DNA of 64,000 nt from 20CM-2-55-15 sp964633285 (GCA_964633285.1 CAZWGA010000008.1:1-64000); one strand, 5' to 3'. Shown: positions 34,625 through 43,619, counted from the stretch's first letter. Notes: generated by a model not told the origin, from the sequence alone. Numbers and translations: made by a program.

Positions 34625-35844
34625 TTGGGTGTCACATGAAACAACGCGCCGGGATTGGCGTCTTCCAACATCCAGAGCGAGCCGTCCGGACCTTCTTCGA
34701 CATCGCGGATGCGATGACCCACACTCCAGCGCTCGGCGGTTTTGGCGCCGCCGTGGCCGTCAAAGATGATGCGGTTGAGCGTCATGGTTGACATGCCTCC
34801 GAGGAAGCCATTGCCGTTCCATTGCGGGAAAGTCTGAGTGCCGCGATAGAACATCAGATTGCCGGGCGCGATCACCGGCACCCAATAGATCACCGGCTTC
34901 GTCAGGTCCGGCCGCGTGTCGGGACTGGCTATCGCGACGCCGTTGTAGTTCCGCCCATAGGAGACGAGCGGCCAGCCGTAGTTCTTGCCCTTCTCGATCA
35001 GGTTCAGTTCGTCGCCGCCGCGCGGGCCATGCTCGACCTCCCACAATTCGCCCGTCGGCGAAAACGCCATTCCATACGGCGTTCGGTGGCCGGTGCTCCA
35101 TGTTTCAGCCGGCGTCATGTTGGGACCGGAGAACGTATACGTGCTCACCACCTTCGCAGTCTTGGCCGCTTCGGTGTCGCTTGGCGGATCAATCAAAGGA
35201 ATGCTGCTCGCACCCGTCTTGCCGAAGTTGGGATTTCCGGGCGCGGGTTTTCCGTCGAGCGTCAGTCGCAGGATCTTGCCTTCGGGCTGATCGGGATCCT
35301 GAGCCGGAGTGAATCGCTGGCGATCGCCGACGGTGAGGAACAAATACTGACCGTCCGGCGAGAACGCCACCTGTGCGCCTTCCTGGCCGCCTTTGCCCTT
35401 CGGCATCTGGTGCCACAGTACCTCGAAGTTTTCCAGCCGGGCGGAAGTCGCGGTGGCATTCAGTTTGGCGCGGGCCAGTGCCAGGCCTCCGCCATAGTCA
35501 CCGGGCTCGGCATACGTGAGATAGATGCTCTTGTCGGTAGCGTAACGGGGCGAGACAAAGACGCCCAGCATTCCGTTCTGCCCCTGGTAAAAAACCGGAG
35601 GCGTATTCGCGACCGTGATTTTCTCGCCTTGCTGCGTCACCAGCCAGACGGGACCGACCTTTTCAGTGATCAGCATGCGGCCATCGGGCAGGAAGGCCAA
35701 ACGCCAGGGCAGGTTGAAGGTCGCTACACTGGTCATCGTAAAGGGCAGGCTCGCTTCGGGTTTTTGTTCGCCCGCATTGACCTGCGCCCAAACCGCCGCT
35801 GCCGCAAAAGTGAGCAGCAATACCGCTTTCGCCAATTTCGTCAT
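34621..35844 (-). CDS. PQQ-dependent sugar dehydrogenase (soluble GDH/YliI family)
   Basis: 407 aa. Signal peptide (LLLTFAAAAVWAQ), then a six-bladed propeller of the glucose/sorbosone dehydrogenase family PF07995: LPWRLAFLPDGRMLITEKVGPV, GQNGMLGVFVSP, LTVGDRQRFTPAQDP, GHRTPYGMAFSPTGELWEVEHGPRGGDELN, WSVGHRIRDVEEGPDGSLWMLE. These hold the usual PQQ and calcium ligands. It oxidises aldose sugars in the periplasm. The start has AAGGAGAAACG directly before the ATG. It overlaps the cytochrome c gene by four bases. Confidence 0.93.
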   Translation of the reverse strand: MTKLAKAVLLLTFAAAAVWAQVNAGEQKPEASLPFTMTSVATFNLPWRLAFLPDGRMLITEKVGPVWLVTQQGEKITVANTPPVFYQGQNGMLGVFVSPRYATDKSIYLTYAEPGDYGGGLALARAKLNATATSARLENFEVLWHQMPKGKGGQEGAQVAFSPDGQYLFLTVGDRQRFTPAQDPDQPEGKILRLTLDGKPAPGNPNFGKTGASSIPLIDPPSDTEAAKTAKVVSTYTFSGPNMTPAETWSTGHRTPYGMAFSPTGELWEVEHGPRGGDELNLIEKGKNYGWPLVSYGRNYNGVAIASPDTRPDLTKPVIYWVPVIAPGNLMFYRGTQTFPQWNGNGFLGGMSTMTLNRIIFDGHGGAKTAERWSVGHRIRDVEEGPDGSLWMLEDANPGALFHVTPK

Positions 35845-35978
35845 CGTTTCTCCTTGTTATTAGCGTCGGGCCCACCGTCCAGTTGAAGTTTCGCCCTATC
35901 GGGCTCACGCTTCGCGCCAGTTCCGTTCGGTACACCGCTTCGCGGCCTCATTACTGCTGGCCGGTCCCCCCACACCAG

Positions 35979-36002
35979 GGAGATGGATTTCATACCATCT
36001 CC
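35979..36002. repeat. Perfect inverted repeat between dehydrogenase genes
   Basis: GGAGATGG (35979-35986) and CCATCTCC (35995-36002) form an 8-bp stem with an 8-base loop, on the 218-base gap between two minus-strand genes. It has no T-run. The right arm on the minus strand includes AAGGAGATGG, so an RNA hairpin or a regulator site is possible. The rest of the gap shows no gene. Confidence 0.45.
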
Positions 36003-36062
36003 TTGTTCGTCAAGCGCCCGATTTTACGCGATCCGGGAGCGTTGTTGTCAATCTGCCGCGGA

Positions 36063-38081
36063 TCATTCCTGCTGGGACTGGCCGCCTCTCGGAACCTGAG
36101 CGCCTCCTGCCGGCGGCGCACCGCGCCCGCCTCGTCCACCACGGCCGCCACCAGCGCCACCGGGAACGGGCAAAGCAAACGCAATCAACTGGCCCGCGGG
36201 CTGGCCGCCAACCGACATCACGAGGAACTGGCGGTTCTGATACATGTAAGTCATCGGCACTCCGGACTGCGTTCCAGGCATCGGCAGTTCGGCAATACTT
36301 GCGCCGGTCTTCTTATCGTATGCATGCAACAGCGGATGGCCACCACCGCCTTCGCCACCGATAAGCAGCGTTTTGGTGACGACGAAACTCGCCTGAGCCC
36401 GGCTCCCCGTTGGAGGAACATTCGACAATCCGAGTTTCGCAAAAACATCTTTGATGTTTTGCGGCGTGTCTCCATTCGGTATCTGCCAGGCGACTTCTCC
36501 TTTATTCAGATCGTATGCCGTGATTCGTCCATATGGAGGTTTCAACAGTGGCAGGCCTTGCACGTTCGGAACCTGTCCGCCGCGGCCCGCGGTGTAGTCC
36601 GCCTTGTTCGGATCGGGTGGATCGGTTTTCGCAACGCCGGCAACGAACGGATTGGTAATCGATCCGATATACAGAAATCCTGTTTCGATATCCGCCGATC
36701 CTCCTTCCCAATTCGATCCTCCGCCGAATCCCGGCGCAACGATGGTGCCCTTGTTCCCCGGCCCCACGAGCGAAGGCGGCGAGAAGACCGGACCCAGCCG
36801 GTATCCTTCGATCAGCCGGCGAGCCTCTTCTCGAAGCGCGGGAGTGAAATCAATCAGGCTGTCGACCGTGACGCCCTGAACATCGAAGGCTGGAGGCTTC
36901 GAGGGAATCGGTTGTGTTGGCGAAGTCCATTCCGTCGGCACTTCAGTCTGAGGAACCGCTACATCGGGAATCGGCCACACCGGCTGGCCATTCGTTCGAT
37001 CGAGCACGTACGCAAAAGCGATCTTTCCCATTTGAACAACCGCTTTGACCGGCCTCCCGTTCACGTTGACGTCCAGCAGAACCGGCGCGGGCGGCATATC
37101 GTAGTCCCAGATATCATGATGGATGAGCTGCTTGTACCAGACCATTTTTCCGGTCTTGATATCGAGGCAAACAATCGAATCCGAAAACAGATTGGCTCCC
37201 GGACGATGCCCGCCGTATCCATCGTTGGTCGGAGATTCCGTGTTGAGGTAGACGTAGCCGAGGTCGTCATCGACGGAGAAAGGTCCCCACACGCCGGTGT
37301 TGCCCGTGTAGTCGGCCGATCCATTCAACCACGTTTCGTAACCGGGTTCGCCCTTCCGTGGAATGGTGTGGAAGACCCAGAGTTTCTTTCCAGTGCGAAC
37401 ATCGAAGGCAAGCACATCGCCTTTCACATTTTCTTTGTTGGGACTCGTTCCGCCCTGAGTCAACGCCGGACCAATAACTACGACGTCATGAGAAATAACC
37501 GGTGGCGAACTGTTGCCGATTTTGCCGATCGGATCGCTCGTGATCGTGAGATCGAGCTGTTTAAAGAGATCCACCACGCCATCCTGGCCGAACGTTGAAA
37601 CGGGAACACCGGTCTTCGCGCTCAGAGCCACGAGTTGAAAGCCGGGAGTGACGGTCACAATACGGGCTTCGTTTCCGTCGGACCAGTACGCGACGCCGCG
37701 CGCCACTTTTCGCGGCGCCTGATCGAATCGCGCACCTTCATCGGGTCTCCACGTCCAGAGCGTTTCGCCGGTGCCGGCATTGACGGCGATCACATTCCGG
37801 CGCGGACCGGCGGTGAAGTAAAGAACGCCGTTAACGAAGATCGGAGTTGTTTCGCTCGTCCCGCCGCCGAAGTTGTCGAACTTCCAGCTCCACGCAACCT
37901 GAAGATCTTTCACGTTGTCGCGAGTGATTTGATCGAGCGGCGAATATCGGGTGCTGCCGCCGTCGCCTGCGTATGACCTCCACTCTCCGTTTTTCGTTCC
38001 CTGCTGGGCCATTTCCGGAAAAGCCCAGACAAGAACAACCATCGAGAAACCCAACACGGCATATCGAAACGAATGTCCCAT
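36063..38081 (-). CDS. PQQ-dependent dehydrogenase (quinoprotein glucose/alcohol DH type) with Arg-Gly tail
   Basis: 672 aa, eight-bladed quinoprotein propeller with tryptophan-docking motifs: YSPLDQITRDNVKDLQVAWSW, AGTGETLWTWRP, HTIPRKGEPGYETW, GYGGHRPGANLFSDSIVCLDI, KMVWYKQLIHHDIWDYDMPPAPVL (in pieces), GPNW-like GGGSNWEGGSAD. There is no vicinal Cys pair and no haem motif, so it resembles mGDH-type enzymes without membrane domain. The last ~35 residues are GGAGGGRGGRGGRGAPP-like. AAGGAG six bases before ATG 38079-38081 decides the start. Two paralogues are at 51393 and 53397. Substrate is not deducible. Confidence 0.9.
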   Translation of the reverse strand: MGHSFRYAVLGFSMVVLVWAFPEMAQQGTKNGEWRSYAGDGGSTRYSPLDQITRDNVKDLQVAWSWKFDNFGGGTSETTPIFVNGVLYFTAGPRRNVIAVNAGTGETLWTWRPDEGARFDQAPRKVARGVAYWSDGNEARIVTVTPGFQLVALSAKTGVPVSTFGQDGVVDLFKQLDLTITSDPIGKIGNSSPPVISHDVVVIGPALTQGGTSPNKENVKGDVLAFDVRTGKKLWVFHTIPRKGEPGYETWLNGSADYTGNTGVWGPFSVDDDLGYVYLNTESPTNDGYGGHRPGANLFSDSIVCLDIKTGKMVWYKQLIHHDIWDYDMPPAPVLLDVNVNGRPVKAVVQMGKIAFAYVLDRTNGQPVWPIPDVAVPQTEVPTEWTSPTQPIPSKPPAFDVQGVTVDSLIDFTPALREEARRLIEGYRLGPVFSPPSLVGPGNKGTIVAPGFGGGSNWEGGSADIETGFLYIGSITNPFVAGVAKTDPPDPNKADYTAGRGGQVPNVQGLPLLKPPYGRITAYDLNKGEVAWQIPNGDTPQNIKDVFAKLGLSNVPPTGSRAQASFVVTKTLLIGGEGGGGHPLLHAYDKKTGASIAELPMPGTQSGVPMTYMYQNRQFLVMSVGGQPAGQLIAFALPVPGGAGGGRGGRGGRGAPPAGGAQVPRGGQSQQE

Positions 38082-38113
38082 TTGCATCTCCTTCATCGCG
38101 GCAGTGGGGCAGT

Positions 38114-38126
38114 GGGGTCAGACCCC
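38114..38126. repeat. Dispersed palindrome GGGGTCAGACCCC
   Basis: GGGGT/ACCCC with a three-base loop, within a stretch of GGGGCAGTGGGG-like repeats. This palindrome is common as a dispersed element in many bacterial genomes. Part of the 112-base gap between divergent PQQ dehydrogenase and cupin genes. Confidence 0.45.
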
Positions 38127-38141
38127 TCGGTACCTGCTCAA

Positions 38142-38174
38142 ATTGGCCGGAATGTTATATCATGGGCGGCCAAT
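38142..38174. promoter_or_regulatory. 8-bp inverted repeat before the cupin gene, possible operator
   Basis: ATTGGCCG (38142-38149) and CGGCCAAT (38167-38174) are perfectly complementary, spaced by 17 bases that contain TTATAT (38155-38160), a possible -10. A regulator binding both arms would cover the promoter of the cupin gene 20 bases downstream. A dispersed repeat is the alternative. Confidence 0.4.
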
Positions 38175-38193
38175 CCCCTGAACCGAGGTGCAT

Positions 38194-38820
38194 ATGAAAA
38201 ACTTACTATCGGCGCTCGCCGTGATCGGATGTTTCGTTGTTGCTCCGGCATTAATGGCGCAAACAAAAATCAATCCCACGGATCCGCAGCCAACCTGCAA
38301 CATGTGTCCCGGAACATATATTCCGCTTTCTGAACTCGAGTCCTACACAAAGAAGGCTGTTGCTGAGAGTCTTGTGGATCAGCAGGTGAGAGATATCGAA
38401 ATCGGAAAAGCGCACGTCGGTATCGGAATGGTCCACCGCGGCAAACTCGACAAGCCGGCAACAGACTCCGTCGCCGAACATGACCTGGTCAGCGAGGTTT
38501 ACCACATTATTTCCGGATCCGCGACGCTGGTCCTGGGTCCCGACATTACGAATCGGCAGCGGCGTCCATCGACCTTGCGGACGGTTGTGGAATACAACGG
38601 ACCCGGTAATAACGGTTCAGATATCAAGGGCGGAATCGCGTACGACATCAAGCCCGGCGATGTACTCGTTATTCCCGCTGGCACCGGCCACTGGTTCACG
38701 AAGATCGACGATCACATCGACTATCTGATGATCCGCTTCGATCCCGACAAATACACACCGCTTAAGAGCGAGGCCCAATCGAAGGAATACTTGTCAAAGC
38801 CCGCCCCGCGAGGACAGTAA
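38194..38820 (+). CDS. Secreted cupin-domain protein
   Basis: 208 aa. Signal peptide (LLSALAVIGCFVVAPALMAQ), then a short CNMCPGTYIP motif and a cupin barrel: VYHIISGSATLVLG (first motif), GGIAYDIKPGDVLVIPAGTGHWFTKI (second motif with metal His, given in part), YLMIRFDPDKYTPL. Probably periplasmic; substrate unknown. GAGG five bases before the ATG at 38194 supports this start over GTG 38188. A terminator follows directly. Confidence 0.85.
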   Translation: MKNLLSALAVIGCFVVAPALMAQTKINPTDPQPTCNMCPGTYIPLSELESYTKKAVAESLVDQQVRDIEIGKAHVGIGMVHRGKLDKPATDSVAEHDLVSEVYHIISGSATLVLGPDITNRQRRPSTLRTVVEYNGPGNNGSDIKGGIAYDIKPGDVLVIPAGTGHWFTKIDDHIDYLMIRFDPDKYTPLKSEAQSKEYLSKPAPRGQ

Positions 38821-38832
38821 CAAGCATTTAAT

Positions 38833-38864
38833 AAAGCGGGCGCTTTCCCTCGCCCGCTTTTTTT
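38833..38864 (+). terminator. Intrinsic terminator after the cupin gene
   Basis: AAAGCGGGCG (38833-38842) and CGCCCGCTTT (38851-38860) form a 10-bp stem with an 8-base loop, followed by more T (to 38864). It lies 12 bases after the cupin stop. Confidence 0.9.
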
Positions 38865-38905
38865 CCTCGAACAAATCAGGCCTTCTCACCGTACAGTATT
38901 GGCAT

Positions 38906-39781
38906 ATGAGAAGAACCATCACGTTTGTTGTGGCCCCTCTTTTAATGCTCTCGGGCCCGTTGGCTTTCAGCCAGTCCCGGCTTGAATTCGAAGTAGCCTC
39001 GATTCGTTCGTTTTCACCCTCGACCAATGATGTCGTGACCGCAGGCTTGCACATTGACGGCTCACAAGTCAGCTTCAATTCTTTCTCGCTGAAGGACTAT
39101 GTGAGTTTTGCTTATCGGATGAAGATCAACCAGGTCGTGGGGCCCGATTGGATTGCAGGCGAGCGCTTCAATATCGTAGCGAAGATGGTCGAGGGGGCTT
39201 CGACCGACAAGGTTCCCGAGATGATGCAGAATCTTCTCGCCGATCGATTCGAAATCAAAACACACAAAGACAAGAAGGAGTTTACCGTCTACGCTCTCCT
39301 CGTCGATAAGGGCGGACTCAAATTAACGGAGGGTCCACCCGACCCGGAACTGTTCGGAGAGAAAGGCACCGCCAACGTCGCAGCCGGTGGGAGCGGACAA
39401 GGCGTGGCGATCAACTTTGGGAAAGGATCGTATTTCACGCTGGGCGCCACGCAGTTGGAAGTCAAGAAGCTCCCCATGCAGATGTTCGCCGACATGCTCA
39501 CTCGCTTCCTCGATCGTCCTGTTGTCGACATGACCGAAACGAAGGGGACTTTTGATCTGACTCTCGATCTCTCCCAGGAAGATCGGAATGCGATGCTGAT
39601 CCGATCGGCCATTGCCGCAGGTGTGTCGTTACCAGCCCCTGTTCTACGGGCGATCGATCTTTCTTCCGGGGATTCCCTGACGAATGCGCTGCAAAAAGTC
39701 GGCCTTCGCCTCGATTCACGCAAAGCTCCACTCGACGTGATCGTGGTGGATAGCATGCGGAAAACGCCAACTGAGAATTGA
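38906..39781 (+). CDS. TIGR03435 family secreted protein (second copy)
   Basis: 291 aa. Signal peptide (ITFVVAPLLMLSGPLAFSQS), LEFEVASIRSFSP, SLKDYVSFAYRMKINQVVGPDWIAGERFNIVAKM (in parts), NLLADRFEIKTH, TVYALLVDKGG, LDRPVVDMTETKGTFDLTLD and the tail VIVVDSMRKTPTEN. It shares the family layout with 32808-33668 but has diverged widely, so it is not a recent duplicate. Function unknown. Confidence 0.92.
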   Translation: MRRTITFVVAPLLMLSGPLAFSQSRLEFEVASIRSFSPSTNDVVTAGLHIDGSQVSFNSFSLKDYVSFAYRMKINQVVGPDWIAGERFNIVAKMVEGASTDKVPEMMQNLLADRFEIKTHKDKKEFTVYALLVDKGGLKLTEGPPDPELFGEKGTANVAAGGSGQGVAINFGKGSYFTLGATQLEVKKLPMQMFADMLTRFLDRPVVDMTETKGTFDLTLDLSQEDRNAMLIRSAIAAGVSLPAPVLRAIDLSSGDSLTNALQKVGLRLDSRKAPLDVIVVDSMRKTPTEN

Positions 39782-39825
39782 TCTGCAGCCGCGTGCATCA
39801 AGCCCGCGGCTACACACCTGCCGGA

Positions 39826-41028
39826 ATGTCGTCCCATCCTCAACCTTCGTATCGCGCGCTGCTCGCCGTCCCTTCGGCGGGACGCCTGTTGATCGGCATG
39901 CAAATCGCGCGCATCGGCCAATCGATGATGAGCGTGGCGATGGTGTTGTACACGCTCGAACATTACCGGTCGCCGGAGTTGGCCGGCATGGTTGGTTTCT
40001 TCAACCTGTTTCCGGGAATGATTGTGAGTCCGATCGGCGGCGCCTTGCTCGATCGCCATGGCCGTACGCGGCTGGTCGTTCTTGATTATCTTGTGGCTCT
40101 GGCCGCCCTGGTGTTGATCGGAGCACTGGCATTCGCCGGGCATCTCGCGCCATGGCTGTTGATCGTCATCGCCGGAATTGCATCGCTGACGAATCCTCTT
40201 TCGGGAACGGGCCTGCGAAGCCTGTTGCCGCTCATCGTGCCGAGTCATCTGTGGGAACGCGTCAACGCCGTCGATTCGACGGGGTACGTCATCGCGGCCG
40301 TAATCGGCCCTCCCTTTGCGGCATTTATGGTGAGCGTCTGGAGCGGTCCCGCCGCTTTCATTGTCATCGGACTCAGCTTCGGCCTCGCGGCGCTTGTGAT
40401 TGCGGGCACTCCCGATCCACCGTCAGAGAATTTCTCGACCGGTTCGCTATTGCTCGATGCCTGGCAGGGCCTTCAGTACACGTGGCGAAATCGGACCCTC
40501 CGTGGACTCGGATTCGGCATTTCCGTGCTCAATCTCAACAGCGGCACATTCACAATCGTTGTTCCGCTGATCGTGCTTGAACGGTTGCACCTCGGCGAAA
40601 CCATGGTCGGACTCGTTCTTGCGGCTCAGGGACTGGCCGGTGTTGCTTCCGCGTTTTTCTTCGGCCGCCATGACACCCGGGGCCGCGAACGAACCATGCT
40701 TATGGTGCCGATGATCGGCATGGGTGCAACCGTTGCGATGCTTCTCATCCGACCAAACCTGGCTGTTGTGGTTTTGGTCATGTTGGTTACCGGACTGCTG
40801 AATGGACCGCTCGACATCGCGTTGTTTACACTCCGGCAGCGGCGCACAGCGAGAAACTGGACCGGGCGCGCATTTGCAATTTCAATGTCGTTCAACGGCC
40901 TCGGCCTTCCCCTCGGCTCCGCGATGGCCGGCGCCGTTGCCGCCCGATCGATCGAATGGGCCATCGTGCTGGGAGTCGCAGCCTCGGTGACGGCAGGAAT
41001 CCTGACGGCCGTAATGATTGATCCGTGA
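39826..41028 (+). CDS. MFS transporter
   Basis: 400 aa with about 12 membrane helices. Motif A-like GGALLDRHGRTRLVVLDYL lies in the loop between TM2 and TM3, and a second copy FFFGRHDTRGRERTMLMV is in the second half. The sequence suits the enterobactin-exporter/DHA3-like branch (PF05977-type) of drug or siderophore exporters. I chose the ATG at 39826; the longer frame starts inside the previous stop and adds a non-conserved piece. No regulator adjoins it. Confidence 0.87.
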   Translation: MSSHPQPSYRALLAVPSAGRLLIGMQIARIGQSMMSVAMVLYTLEHYRSPELAGMVGFFNLFPGMIVSPIGGALLDRHGRTRLVVLDYLVALAALVLIGALAFAGHLAPWLLIVIAGIASLTNPLSGTGLRSLLPLIVPSHLWERVNAVDSTGYVIAAVIGPPFAAFMVSVWSGPAAFIVIGLSFGLAALVIAGTPDPPSENFSTGSLLLDAWQGLQYTWRNRTLRGLGFGISVLNLNSGTFTIVVPLIVLERLHLGETMVGLVLAAQGLAGVASAFFFGRHDTRGRERTMLMVPMIGMGATVAMLLIRPNLAVVVLVMLVTGLLNGPLDIALFTLRQRRTARNWTGRAFAISMSFNGLGLPLGSAMAGAVAARSIEWAIVLGVAASVTAGILTAVMIDP

Positions 41029-41092
41029 TACACTCCCGCAACGAGTCTCACCCCCGGATACGACCACAACTACCAAACATGTGAGGAAACCT

Positions 41093-43525
41093 ATGAGAAG
41101 ACTGTGCGTTGTCGTTTTGCTGTCCTTGTCTGCGGCAACTTACGCTCTTGCCGATACGCGTGACACCGAAGTGTTTCGCACCAGCATGCTTCCCGGAAAT
41201 GAAGTCCCCGCGGTTACCGCCGCCGGAAACAGCGCCGCGGCCGCAATAACAGTTCACGTCTCTCGGGATGAGAAAGGGAATATCTCCGCCGCTACCGTTA
41301 CGTTCGACATCGATTACACCATCACTTCAAATCTAACGTTCACGGGCCTTCACCTTCACAACGCGACCGCCGGAACCAACGGATCGGTTGTGATCGACAG
41401 CGGTATCTCGGGCTCAAGTCCCGTGGCCGCCAGCTCGGGTACAGGCAGGATCACTCGCGTTGTCAACTATGCAAGTACCGACGCGGGATTGACGTACGTG
41501 ACAGGCTTGATGTCGCAGCCCGAAAAATATTACGTCAACATCCACACAACGGTTAATCCCGGCGGGATGATGCGGGGCCAGCTTCAGGCCAACCGGATGA
41601 TCCTCCGGCCCATCATGAGTCCTGTGTTTGAAAACCCGCCGATCGCCATCGACGCGGAAGGCGCGGCACTGGTCGATATTCAGGTCAATCGCGATGCTGC
41701 GGGAAAAATCACTTCTGGCACGGTGATCTTCGATGTCGACTACCGGTTCCCGGCTCCAGTCACGATAACCGGCCTGCATATTCACAACGGTCCTATTGGT
41801 GTGAATGCGCCGGTCGTCATCGATACCGGCACGAATGGGACAACGCGAGCCGTCGCCAATGTAACCCGTGGAAACATTTTCCGGATCGTCGAGATCGACA
41901 GCACAAACACGACCGGCCTGCAGGCCCTGACCGGAATATTCGATGATCCCACTCAGTACTACATCAACATGCACACAACCGTGAATGCAGGTGGCGTCAT
42001 TCGCGGCCAGCTCTACAGAGACTTCTATGTTTTCTTCAACCAGATGACACAGGCTGAAGAAAATCCGCCGACAGGAGTTCCCGGCACTGCAAACTCGATG
42101 ACGTACGTTCGCATTGATCGCGATTCCACCGGCAACGTCGCAAGCGGCGCCGTGAGTTTCAACATCAATTACGATATGGGGTCGCAGCAGACATTCACCG
42201 GTTTTCACATTCACAATGGAAAGATCGGCGTCAATGGAGCGGTCGTGATCAACACAGGCCTCAGCGGGACGAATCCTGTAGTTTCACCCGCCAACGGACT
42301 GGGCTCGATCAATCGGGAAGTTGAAATTCACGCGGGCGACTCGTCCTTTGATTTCCTGCGTGGACTGGTTGAAAATCCGGAAAACTACTACGTCAATATT
42401 CACACCACGCAGTTCGGTGGTGGAATCATCCGATCGCAGCTCGCCCGCGAAACGTATCACTACAAGACATTCATGGGTCCGGCGAATGAAGTTCCGCCGG
42501 TGACCGGCGTGGATACCGCGGCAGTCGGCTGGATCACGGCAAAGATGAGCCGCGATGCCAACGGAGTTCTCAATGGCGGTTCGGTGACCTTCGACGTCAA
42601 TTACACGAACACCGGTCCGATCACTTTTACCGGCCTCCACATTCATCATCCCGGCCCGGCCGGCGTGAATGCGGGTGTTGTGATCAACACGGGACTCAGC
42701 GGCACCAATCCTGTCGACAGTCCCTCCGGCAGCGGCAACATCACGCGCGTAGTAACCATCGATCCATCGAGCACCGCGCAGATGGCAGCGCTCGCCGCAT
42801 TGATCACCGCTCCGGATACCGCTTACGACAACGTCCACACAACAACGTTCGGGGGTGGTGTCGCACGATCGCAAATCCTGCCCACTGTCAGCACTGTCGC
42901 GCAGGTTGCCGGTGGCGGTGAATGGACTTCGAATATTACTTTGAGAAATCCTTCAATAACCGCCTCGGTCATGGGTATCGTGAATTTCTATCAGAGCAAC
43001 GGTTCACTGATGCCCGATACGATCGTCGATCCCAATACGAATTTTCTGATCCCCCCTTCAGGCTCCATGACGATCAGCACCCACAACAAAGGGGATCTGA
43101 AAGCAGGTTTCGCGAAGGTCTTTTCCAACGGCGCGGTAACCGTGGATGCGCGATACCTTCATCCTCAGTTTCTACCCAGCGCCGGCGCCGTGACGACCGT
43201 CACTTCGCGAGGAGTCTCCCTTCCCGTCAGCGCGGGCGCCAGCGTCACTCAAAACACCGGCATCGCGCTGATAGCGAATTCGGCCGGGACGTTGAACCTT
43301 TCCCTGCGGGATTCGAATGCTAACGTAATAGCGGGAGGCAGCCGTACCATCGATGTTACCGCGGGACAGCAGGTGACGGCCTTCGTGAAGGAACTGCTTC
43401 CGTCGGTAACGGCCACGTCCTACACCGGCACACTGACCATTTCAACGAGTGCCGGCACGATTTCGGTGATCGCGCTTCAATTTGACGGCACGATCACGCC
43501 CGTTACGGTAACGGCCATACCGTAG
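41093..43525 (+). CDS. Secreted protein with four CHRD domains and a C-terminal beta module
   Basis: 810 aa. Signal peptide (LCVVVLLSLSAATYALA), then four CHRD repeats of about 140 residues. Each carries NEVP/NPP, a VTFDIDY-like strand, FTGLHIHNG and YYVNIHTT...GGxxRxQL. The fourth repeat has the shifted YDNVHTTTFGGGVARSQ. The last ~200 residues match the stand-alone secreted protein at 25851-26612. CHRD domains are all-beta modules known from chordin; in bacteria their role is unknown, perhaps surface binding. GAGGAAACCT precedes the ATG at 41093. Confidence 0.9.
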   Translation: MRRLCVVVLLSLSAATYALADTRDTEVFRTSMLPGNEVPAVTAAGNSAAAAITVHVSRDEKGNISAATVTFDIDYTITSNLTFTGLHLHNATAGTNGSVVIDSGISGSSPVAASSGTGRITRVVNYASTDAGLTYVTGLMSQPEKYYVNIHTTVNPGGMMRGQLQANRMILRPIMSPVFENPPIAIDAEGAALVDIQVNRDAAGKITSGTVIFDVDYRFPAPVTITGLHIHNGPIGVNAPVVIDTGTNGTTRAVANVTRGNIFRIVEIDSTNTTGLQALTGIFDDPTQYYINMHTTVNAGGVIRGQLYRDFYVFFNQMTQAEENPPTGVPGTANSMTYVRIDRDSTGNVASGAVSFNINYDMGSQQTFTGFHIHNGKIGVNGAVVINTGLSGTNPVVSPANGLGSINREVEIHAGDSSFDFLRGLVENPENYYVNIHTTQFGGGIIRSQLARETYHYKTFMGPANEVPPVTGVDTAAVGWITAKMSRDANGVLNGGSVTFDVNYTNTGPITFTGLHIHHPGPAGVNAGVVINTGLSGTNPVDSPSGSGNITRVVTIDPSSTAQMAALAALITAPDTAYDNVHTTTFGGGVARSQILPTVSTVAQVAGGGEWTSNITLRNPSITASVMGIVNFYQSNGSLMPDTIVDPNTNFLIPPSGSMTISTHNKGDLKAGFAKVFSNGAVTVDARYLHPQFLPSAGAVTTVTSRGVSLPVSAGASVTQNTGIALIANSAGTLNLSLRDSNANVIAGGSRTIDVTAGQQVTAFVKELLPSVTATSYTGTLTISTSAGTISVIALQFDGTITPVTVTAIP

Positions 43526-43527
43526 TC

Positions 43528-43608
43528 CCTTTGCGCCTTTGTGTCTTTGTGCCTTTGTGCGCTTCTGTTAAAAGTTCACAAAGACACGAAGACACCAGGG
43601 CTCAAAGG
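43528..43608. repeat. Long imperfect palindrome (CTTTGTG type intergenic repeat)
   Basis: CTTTGTGTCTTTGTG (43537-43551) pairs with CACAAAGACACGAAG (43577-43591) with one mismatch, and CCTTTG (43529-43534) with CAAAGG (43603-43608). It fills most of the 94-base gap after the CHRD gene. Elements with this CTTTGTG/CTTTGCG wording are scattered in many environmental genomes. It may act as a transcript-end hairpin or be a non-autonomous element. Confidence 0.6.
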
Positions 43609-43619
43609 AAAGGACGGAT

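Noticed and set aside
35883..37598. 571-aa plus-strand open frame opposite the PQQ dehydrogenase
   Set aside because: It mirrors the quinoprotein gene codon by codon and is rich in Arg, as shadow frames in GC-rich DNA are; no family motif.
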